From the NCBI RefSeq assembly GCF_022747945.1, contig NZ_JALDST010000001.1, forward strand, positions 6,386,001 through 6,450,000: DNA of 64,000 nt, given 5' to 3'. This DNA is from Micromonospora sp. R77. Its GTDB lineage: Bacteria; Actinomycetota; Actinomycetes; Mycobacteriales; Micromonosporaceae. Shown piece by piece: positions 58,800 to 64,000 of this stretch. Position 1 is the first letter of the stretch, and every line of letters starts with the position of its first letter. The position numbers and the translations under genes are program-made. Below the pieces are notes generated by a model. That model was given only the letters and a program-made list of their open reading frames with translations. It searched no databases and was not told the origin of the DNA.

Positions 58800-59761
58800 A
58801 GCACGGCCAGGGCGGCGGCCGTGGCGGCCAGCCGGTCCCGCAGCGCGGTGGGGGAGAGGACCTCCACCTCCGCGCCGAGCCGCAGCAGGTCACCGTGCGC
58901 GTGGGTCGGCGACTCCACCGGGACGACCGCCCGCACCCACCCTGCCTCGTCGGGCGGCCCGGCGGTGGCGTCCACGGCGGCCACCACGGCGTCGCTGGCG
59001 ATCTCCCGCAGCCGTTCCCGCCCCCGCGGCGACAGCCGGATCGTCGCCTCGTCCCGCTGCAGCCGGGACCGGAAGTCCACCACGTGCGCGCGCCACCAGG
59101 CGGGCAGGTCGAAGTCGGCCGGTCGGTCGAACGACTCGGCCAGCGTGGTCAGGCCGAGGATCTGGTTCACCCGGTAGGTGGCTGGTTCGGCGCGGTCGGG
59201 TCGGGCGGCCACCACGTACCACCGGCCGCCCTTGAGCACCAGTCCGTACGGCTCCAAGAGGCGGGTCACCTCCCCGGTCCAACTGCGGTACCGGACCCGG
59301 ACCCGGCGCTGCCGCCACACCGCGTCGGCGGTGGGCGCCAGGTGCGGGGACGGGTCGCCGTCGGAGTACCAGCCGGGGGTGTCCAGGTGGAAACGCTGCT
59401 GAAGTTGGGCGGCCCGGTCGGCGAGCGGGCGGGGCAGCGCGGCGCGCAGCTTGAGCCCGACGCTGGCGACCACCGTGTCGTAGCCGAGCTCGGCGGTCGG
59501 ACCGGGCAGCCCGGCGAAGAGCAGACGCTCCGCCTCCTCGGCGGTGAGCCCGGTCAGCCGGGTCCGCCAGCCGTCGACGAGCCGGTAGCCGCCGGCATGA
59601 CCGGCCTCGCCGTACAACGGGATGCCGGCCGCGTGCAGGGAGCCGACGTCGCGGTAGACGGTGCGCTCGGACACCTCCAGCCGCCGGGCCAGCTCGGCCG
59701 CGGTCAGCCGACCGTGCTCCTGGAGCAGCAGCAGGATCGACAGGAGACGACTGGCCCGCAC
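58772..59761 (-). CDS. WYL-domain (YafY-type) transcriptional regulator
   Basis: About 329 residues. The N-terminal DeoR-like helix-turn-helix is RLLSILLLLQEHGRLTAAEL and RRLEVSERTVYRDVGSLHAA, followed by the middle domain and the WYL domain (VRVRYRSWTGEVTRLLEPYG, GGRWYVVAARPDRAEPATYR). The frame runs to 59812, but GTG 59761 is preferred since the palindrome at 59766-59782 lies just upstream. It overlaps the end of the MocR gene by 28 bases and is divergent from a small hypothetical gene that it probably represses. Confidence 0.88.
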   Translation of the reverse strand: MRASRLLSILLLLQEHGRLTAAELARRLEVSERTVYRDVGSLHAAGIPLYGEAGHAGGYRLVDGWRTRLTGLTAEEAERLLFAGLPGPTAELGYDTVVASVGLKLRAALPRPLADRAAQLQQRFHLDTPGWYSDGDPSPHLAPTADAVWRQRRVRVRYRSWTGEVTRLLEPYGLVLKGGRWYVVAARPDRAEPATYRVNQILGLTTLAESFDRPADFDLPAWWRAHVVDFRSRLQRDEATIRLSPRGRERLREIASDAVVAAVDATAGPPDEAGWVRAVVPVESPTHAHGDLLRLGAEVEVLSPTALRDRLAATAAALAVLYAGPADRT

Positions 59762-59765
59762 TCCG

Positions 59766-59782
59766 CTGACACTAGCTGTCAG
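59766..59782. promoter_or_regulatory. Operator CTGACA-CTAGC-TGTCAG between divergent genes
   Basis: A perfect 6-5-6 dyad immediately upstream of the WYL regulator start. For the other gene, TACCGT at 59794-59799 ends six bases before the ATG at 59806, a leaderless layout, and the dyad would cover its -40 to -24 region. YafY-type regulators commonly bind TGACA/TGTCA dyads. Confidence 0.7.
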
Positions 59783-59805
59783 GGAAGCGGCCCTACCGTC
59801 CCGGC

Positions 59806-60282
59806 ATGGCATTTCACGACAAGCAGCTGACCGTGCCGGGGACCGTCGAGGTCGCCGGTCGGCACGTCAAGCGTTACCACGTCGACCAGCCCGGACGGCG
59901 GCTCGAACCGGCGGTGGTGGCCACCGCGTACGAGTTCCTGCCCCGACTGCTGCCGTCGTCGGACGGTCACACCCCGCCGGCGAGCTGGTCGGTGCTGCAC
60001 CGGGGCGCGGACAGCGGCGCCTACCTGCTGGCGTACACCTGGTTCTGGGACAACGTGGTGGAGTGCCGGATCGCGGTCGCCGGCCAGCCCGCCCTGGACT
60101 GCCCCGACGACGACCCGGCGCACTTCGTGCCGATGACCCGCCCCGGTGTCGGCTGCGTCTGGGAGCTGGGCGTGCTGGAGCACGAGCGCACCGCCTGGAT
60201 CCGGCACGTGCTCGCCCCCGACCGGCCGGACCTGCCGGGCTATCTGGCCGACACCCGGGCCGAGGGGCCGGTGGGAGCCTGA
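59806..60282 (+). CDS. Hypothetical protein controlled by the WYL operator
   Basis: 158 residues, soluble. It starts MAFHDKQLTVPGTVEVAGRH and holds SWSVLHRGADSGAYLLAYTW, DNVVECRIAVAG and VWELGVLEHERTAWIRHVLA. I do not recognise the family. No Shine-Dalgarno is visible and the -10-like TACCGT lies six bases upstream, so translation from a leaderless mRNA is expected. Divergent from the WYL regulator, with the dyad in between, so it is probably its target. Confidence 0.75.
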   Translation: MAFHDKQLTVPGTVEVAGRHVKRYHVDQPGRRLEPAVVATAYEFLPRLLPSSDGHTPPASWSVLHRGADSGAYLLAYTWFWDNVVECRIAVAGQPALDCPDDDPAHFVPMTRPGVGCVWELGVLEHERTAWIRHVLAPDRPDLPGYLADTRAEGPVGA

Positions 60283-60315
60283 CGGGGACCGCGACGCGGG
60301 CGCGGACCGCCTAGG

Positions 60316-60852
60316 GTGAGCGGCGTGCGGCGATGGAGACGGGTCGATCCGTGGGGGTTCCGGCAGGCGTGGGCCGGATTCATGCTCTGCTGCGGTGGGC
60401 TGGTCGCGCTGACGGCGGCGGGCGCGGCGCTGCACAAGGTGCGCACCGAGGGTGTCGAGGCGAGGATGCTCTGGCAGTTGCCCCTGCCGGTCGCCTTCCT
60501 GGCCCTGTGGCTGACCATGGTGGCCCGGTTCTACCTGGTGGGCCTCTGGCACAACGAGCGTGGCCTGCTGATCCGGCACATCCACCGTTCCCGGCTGCTG
60601 CTCTGGTCGGAGGTGACCGGGTTCGAGGTCCGCGCGGCGCGGCTGCTCGGCGGGGCGACGGTGCGCAACGCGGTCTGGGTGGTCACGCGCGACGGCCCGG
60701 TCGAGACGCCGGTGCAGCGCCGGTCGCGGATCGTCGGCTGGCGCAAGAACGTCGGTCCGGTGCTGTCGCCCGCCGACTTCGACCTGACGCTGGCCCGCCT
60801 GCGCGAGGCGCGCGGCGACGCTCAGGCCGGGGGCGGCGTGGTGGTCCGGTAG
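60316..60852 (+). CDS. Hypothetical membrane protein, PH-like
   Basis: 178 residues. Two membrane segments (GFMLCCGGLVALTAAGAAL and LPLPVAFLALWLTMVARFYL) precede a cytoplasmic part (GLLIRHIHRSRLLLWSEVTG; ATVRNAVWVVTRDGPVETPV) that resembles a small bacterial PH domain. Function unknown. GTG 60316. Its last 31 bases overlap the end of the convergent TetR gene. Confidence 0.7.
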   Translation: MSGVRRWRRVDPWGFRQAWAGFMLCCGGLVALTAAGAALHKVRTEGVEARMLWQLPLPVAFLALWLTMVARFYLVGLWHNERGLLIRHIHRSRLLLWSEVTGFEVRAARLLGGATVRNAVWVVTRDGPVETPVQRRSRIVGWRKNVGPVLSPADFDLTLARLREARGDAQAGGGVVVR

Positions 60853-61484
60853 ATCGCGGTCAGCCAGACGTCGAGCAGCACGTCGACGACGTCCCGTTCG
60901 GCCACCGCGGGGCCGTCGCCGGCGAAGGTGGCGTACCAGACCCGCTCGTTCATCGAGTTCAACGCGATCGCCAGGTCCCGGGCGGGCAGCCCGTCCGGGG
61001 CCGCGCCGCGCCGCCGCTCACCCTCGATCGCCTGCTCGACCGCGTGCACCCACGCCTCCAGCACCTCGGCCCAGAGCCGGCGCACCTCGGCGTTGGTGCC
61101 GCGCACCTGGGCGCAGGCCAGCACCACCGCCCGGTGACCGCCGAAGGCGGCGTGGAACCGGGCGATCAGCTCCCGCCAGCGGGCCCGCGGGTCCTCGGCG
61201 AGGCGGTCCAGCACGTCACCGGCGGCGGTGTTCGCCTCCGCGATCACCCGGTCCAGCAGGGTGAGCAGCACCGCGTCCTTGGACGGGAAGTAGAAGTAGA
61301 ACGTGGGGCGGGAGATACCCGCGCCGCGGGCCAGGTCGTCGATGGAGATCTCACCGAAGGGCCGCTGGGCCAGCAGCCGCTCGGCGGTGGCGAGGATGGC
61401 CGTCTCCCGGTCGTCGCCGGTGGAGCGCCCGGACCGCCGGCCCCGGGTGGGCGCGGCTCCGGTCGACGTACGGGCGGCGGTCAT
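60822..61484 (-). CDS. TetR-family regulator, EthR-like
   Basis: 220 residues. The DNA-binding domain reads ILATAERLLAQRPFGEISID, DLARGAGISRPTFYFYFPSK and DAVLLTLLDRVI, and the C-terminal ligand pocket (FHAAFGGHRAVVLACAQVRG; NSMNERVWYATFAGDGPAVA) resembles EthR. In mycobacteria EthR represses the monooxygenase gene ethA; here an EthA-like gene lies divergently across a 114-base region with a long inverted repeat. A longer frame to 62207 is not used; ATG 61484 is. Confidence 0.9.
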   Translation of the reverse strand: MTAARTSTGAAPTRGRRSGRSTGDDRETAILATAERLLAQRPFGEISIDDLARGAGISRPTFYFYFPSKDAVLLTLLDRVIAEANTAAGDVLDRLAEDPRARWRELIARFHAAFGGHRAVVLACAQVRGTNAEVRRLWAEVLEAWVHAVEQAIEGERRRGAAPDGLPARDLAIALNSMNERVWYATFAGDGPAVAERDVVDVLLDVWLTAIYRTTTPPPA

Positions 61485-61508
61485 GACGGCTGATGCTACA
61501 CCCGCTCG

Positions 61509-61538
61509 ACACCCTGTCGATTCCACTCGACAGGGTGT
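61509..61538. promoter_or_regulatory. Inverted-repeat operator between TetR and monooxygenase genes
   Basis: ACACCCTGTCGA and TCGACAGGGTGT form a perfect 12-bp inverted repeat with a 6-base spacer. A promoter for the monooxygenase (TTGACC at 61538-61543, TAAGGT at 61562-61567, 18-bp spacer) starts at its right edge, so binding should block that promoter. On the other strand TAGCAT lies near the TetR start. Confidence 0.72.
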
Positions 61539-61598
61539 TGACCGACCTCGACGGCGCTGGATAAGGTCCGCTCCTCTGCCCTGCGACCGGGAGCTGCC

Positions 61599-63110
61599 AT
61601 GGCCACCGACCACGTGGACGTCCTCATCGTCGGCGCCGGCCTGTCCGGCATCGGCGCCGCGGTGCACCTGCGGCGCAACTGTCCGCAGCAGACGTACGCG
61701 GTGCTGGAGGCGCGCGCCGCGATCGGCGGCACCTGGGACCTGTTCCGCTATCCGGGCATCCGTTCGGACTCCGACATGTACACGCTGGGCTACTCCTTCA
61801 AGCCGTGGACGAACCCGAAGGCGATCGCCGACGGCGACTCGATCCGGGAGTACGTCCGGGAGACCGCCCGGGAGTACGGCGTCGAGGAGCACATCCGCTT
61901 CCAGCACCGGGTGGTCCGCGCCGAGTGGGACAGCGCCACCGCCCGCTGGACGGTCCACGCGCGCCGCGACGACACCGGCGAGGACGTGGTCCTCACCTGC
62001 GGCTTCCTCTTCACCTGCTCCGGCTACTACCGCTACGACGCCGGTTACACCCCCGACTTCCCCGGCGTCGAGCGGTACGCCGGGCAGCTCGTGCACCCGC
62101 AGCACTGGCCCGAGGACCTGGACTGGACCGGCAAGCGGGTGGTGGTGATCGGCAGCGGCGCCACGGCGGTGACCCTGGTGCCGGCGATGGCCGAGCGGGC
62201 CGCGCACGTCACCATGCTCCAGCGCTCACCCACGTACGTCATCGCGCTGCCCTCGCGTGACCGGCTCGCCGACGCGCTGCGGCGCCGGCTCCCGGCGAAG
62301 GCCGCATATCCGGTGGTGCGCTGGAAGAACGTGCTGCTCGGCGTCGCGAACTTCCAGCTCAGCCGGCGTCGCCCCGGACTGGTGAAGAAGTTCCTGCGAC
62401 GCGCCGCCGCCGGCCGGCTGCCGGTCGGCTACGACATCGACCGGCACTTCTCACCCCGCTACGACCCGTGGGACCAGCGGCTCTGCGTGGTCCCCGACGG
62501 TGACCTCTTCGACGCGGTGAGCGCCGGCCGGGCGTCCGTGGTCACCGACACCATCGACACCTTCACCGAGGGCGGCGTCCGGCTCGCCTCCGGCGAGGAG
62601 CTGCCCGCCGACATCGTGGTCACCGCCACCGGCCTCAACCTGCTCGCCCTCGGCGGCATGACCGTCGCCGTCGACGGCCGGGAGGTCGACCTGGCCGGCA
62701 CGGTCGCCTACAAGGGCATGATGCTCTCCGGCGTGCCGAACTTCGCGATGACCATCGGTTACACCAACGCGTCCTGGACGCTCAAGGCCGACCTGGTCGC
62801 CACGTACGTCTGCCGCCTGCTGCGCCACCTGGACGCCACCGGGCAGCAGATCGTCACCCCGGTCGCCCCGGCCACCGGCGACCTCGAGCCGATCATCGAC
62901 CTGAAGTCCGGGTACGTGCTGCGGGCCGTGGACCAGCTGCCCAAGCAGGGGCCGGTGGCGCCGTGGCGGCTGCACCAGAACTATCCGCGCGACGTGCTGC
63001 TGATGCGGCACGGCCGCCTCACCGACGAGGGGGTCCGGTTCTCCCGCGCCGGCACCCCACCCGCCGCCGGCCCGGCGGAACGGACCCCAGCCGACGCCCC
63101 CGTCGGCTGA
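61599..63110 (+). CDS. Baeyer-Villiger-type flavin monooxygenase, EthA-like
   Basis: 503 residues. The FAD motif is VDVLIVGAGLSGIGAAVHLR, the fingerprint of class B monooxygenases is FTCSGYYRYDAGYTPDFPG-like (F-x-G-x-x-x-H region here with PGVERYAGQLVHPQHWPED), and the NADPH motif is KRVVVIGSGATAVTLVPAMA. GGTWDLFRYPGIRSDSDMYT is highly characteristic. It oxidises ketones or thioamides with NADPH and O2. Controlled by the divergent EthR-like regulator through the inverted repeat. An SDR gene follows after 18 bases, as in the mycobacterial mymA-type arrangement. Confidence 0.93.
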   Translation: MATDHVDVLIVGAGLSGIGAAVHLRRNCPQQTYAVLEARAAIGGTWDLFRYPGIRSDSDMYTLGYSFKPWTNPKAIADGDSIREYVRETAREYGVEEHIRFQHRVVRAEWDSATARWTVHARRDDTGEDVVLTCGFLFTCSGYYRYDAGYTPDFPGVERYAGQLVHPQHWPEDLDWTGKRVVVIGSGATAVTLVPAMAERAAHVTMLQRSPTYVIALPSRDRLADALRRRLPAKAAYPVVRWKNVLLGVANFQLSRRRPGLVKKFLRRAAAGRLPVGYDIDRHFSPRYDPWDQRLCVVPDGDLFDAVSAGRASVVTDTIDTFTEGGVRLASGEELPADIVVTATGLNLLALGGMTVAVDGREVDLAGTVAYKGMMLSGVPNFAMTIGYTNASWTLKADLVATYVCRLLRHLDATGQQIVTPVAPATGDLEPIIDLKSGYVLRAVDQLPKQGPVAPWRLHQNYPRDVLLMRHGRLTDEGVRFSRAGTPPAAGPAERTPADAPVG

Positions 63111-63128
63111 ACCGCGAAGGAGCACCTG

Positions 63129-64000
63129 ATGCGTGACTTCGTCTTTCCCGGCGGCACCGCCGTGGTCACCGGGGCGGCCAGCGGCATCGGCGAGGCCCTG
63201 GCGCACGGCCTCGCCCGGCGCGGCGCCGACCTGGTCCTGCTCGACCGGGACGCCGAACGGCTCGACGCCGTCGCCGCCGCGCTCCGCGCCGCCCACCCCG
63301 ACCGGTCGGTCGAGACGCACCTGGTGGACCTGGCCGACGCCGACGCCACCGACCGGGTGGCGGCGGAGCTGGCTCACCGCCATCCCCGGATCCGGCTGCT
63401 GGTCAACAACGCGGGCGTGGCGCTGGGTGGCCGCTTCGACCAGGTCACCCTGGACGAGTTCCTCTGGGTCATCGAGATCAACTTCCGGGCCGTGGTACGG
63501 CTGACCCACGCGCTGCTGCCGGCGCTGAAGGCCGAGCCGGGTGCCCACCTGGTCAACGTCTCCAGCCTCTTCGGGCTGATCGCCCCCGCCGGCCAGGCCG
63601 CCTACTCGGCGAGCAAGTTCGCCGTGCGCGGCTTCACCGAGGCGCTGCGCCACGAGCTGGTCGACGACGGTGTCGGCGTCACCTCCGTGCACCCGGGCGG
63701 CATCCGGACCCGCATCGCGGCCAGCGCCCGGGTGGGCAGCGGCGTCCCCCGCGAGGAGTACGAGGCCGGTCGCCGGCAGTTCGAGAAGCTGCTCTCCATC
63801 GACCCGGCGAAGGCCGCCGAGGTGATCCTGCGCGGCGTCGAACGCCGCCGGGGCCGGGTGCTGATCGGCTGGTCGGCGAAGCTGCCCGACCTGCTGGCCC
63901 GGGTCGCCCCGGCCTCCTACCACCGGGTCCTCGCCCTCGGCATGAAGCGCGCCGTCCCGGCCGCCACCGGCAGTGCCGCCACCGGCGGCGACGCGACTCC
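63129..64000 (+). CDS. Short-chain dehydrogenase/reductase, truncated by window end
   Basis: At least 290 residues; the frame is still open at base 64000. It starts MRDFVFPGGTAVVTGAASGI with the TGxxxGxG cofactor motif, then NNAGVALGG, catalytic Ser region VNVSSLFGLI and YSASKFAVRGF with the Tyr-x3-Lys pair. GTRIA-like SVHPGGIRTRIAAS is the substrate loop. Probably co-transcribed with the Baeyer-Villiger monooxygenase (18-base gap), forming an oxidation module for a ketone or alcohol. Confidence 0.92.
   Translation, partial: MRDFVFPGGTAVVTGAASGIGEALAHGLARRGADLVLLDRDAERLDAVAAALRAAHPDRSVETHLVDLADADATDRVAAELAHRHPRIRLLVNNAGVALGGRFDQVTLDEFLWVIEINFRAVVRLTHALLPALKAEPGAHLVNVSSLFGLIAPAGQAAYSASKFAVRGFTEALRHELVDDGVGVTSVHPGGIRTRIAASARVGSGVPREEYEAGRRQFEKLLSIDPAKAAEVILRGVERRRGRVLIGWSAKLPDLLARVAPASYHRVLALGMKRAVPAATGSAATGGDAT

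Noticed and set aside
62451..63923. Minus-strand open frame of about 490 codons opposite the EthA-like and SDR genes
   Set aside because: Gly/Gln/His-rich shadow with no domain; both genes on the plus strand have complete motifs.
1..64000. CRISPR arrays, rRNA operons, insertion sequences
   Set aside because: No regularly spaced direct repeats, rRNA-like segments, transposase motifs or terminal inverted repeats with target duplications were found.

Overview
The window reads as chromosome of a high-GC actinomycete, most likely Micromonosporaceae (Micromonospora-like). The evidence is the very strong G/C bias at codon third positions, frequent GTG starts, F420-type LLM oxidoreductases, a serine/threonine kinase with a proline-rich stalk, type VII secretion-type toxin genes, an EthA/EthR-like pair and leaderless promoters. 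No rRNA, tRNA, CRISPR array, phage or insertion sequence was found. The species assignment is inference.

Layout. 0-4.5 kb: two LLM flavin/F420 oxidoreductases, then a compact cassette of a Crp/Fnr regulator, a 25-residue peptide gene and a PqqD-like/M50 membrane protease. This looks like an uncharacterised RiPP-type (processed peptide) system and is the most interesting locus here. 4.6-15 kb: DUF4188 protein, a NarL-type two-component system, GNAT, three alpha/beta hydrolases, DUF2231 and FetB-like membrane proteins, and a Tat-exported amidase. 15-21.5 kb: MerR plus VIT/VWA operon with a 24-bp palindromic operator, then a thioredoxin-like protein, a Cys-containing leader peptide and DUF4395, then a secreted PHP-domain protein. 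21.5-24.3 kb (minus strand): a polymorphic-toxin cassette (YbaB-like, EspC-like, WXG-type toxin with a CdiA-C-like nuclease tip, immunity candidate, orphan gene). 24.4-29.5 kb: NDH-2-like dehydrogenase, glucose dehydrogenase and GH15 enzyme, bracketed by two near-identical TTGCA-N3-TGCAA dyads next to a MarR gene. 29.6-36.2 kb: stomatin-like protein, CHASE3-type histidine kinase, Ser/Thr kinase, a repeat protein with 12 nine-residue Thr-centred units, and a TM-helix channel-like protein whose tail carries related Thr motifs. 36-48 kb: MFS, transketolase, YchJ-like protein, CorA, class F sortase with candidate substrate, ankyrin protein, DinB, Gfo/Idh/MocA oxidoreductase, lycopene cyclase. 48-60 kb: DHFR-like protein, Tyr phosphatase, RNase HI, P450 with ferredoxin, pentapeptide protein, RtcB with archease, MBL hydrolase, B3/4 protein, LysE/MocR pair, WYL regulator with operator. 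60-64 kb: TetR (EthR-like), Baeyer-Villiger-type monooxygenase and an SDR running off the end.

About ten genes show single-base frame disruptions in G/C runs (roughly 15.6, 17.96, 19.29, 19.67, 24.26, 34.1-34.7, 36.94, 42.3, 42.57 and 57.64 kb). Both halves keep family-like sequence and coding bias, so many are probably residual sequencing indels rather than true decay. I give full spans and say where the frame changes. All family assignments come from reading motifs by eye; no database search was run.
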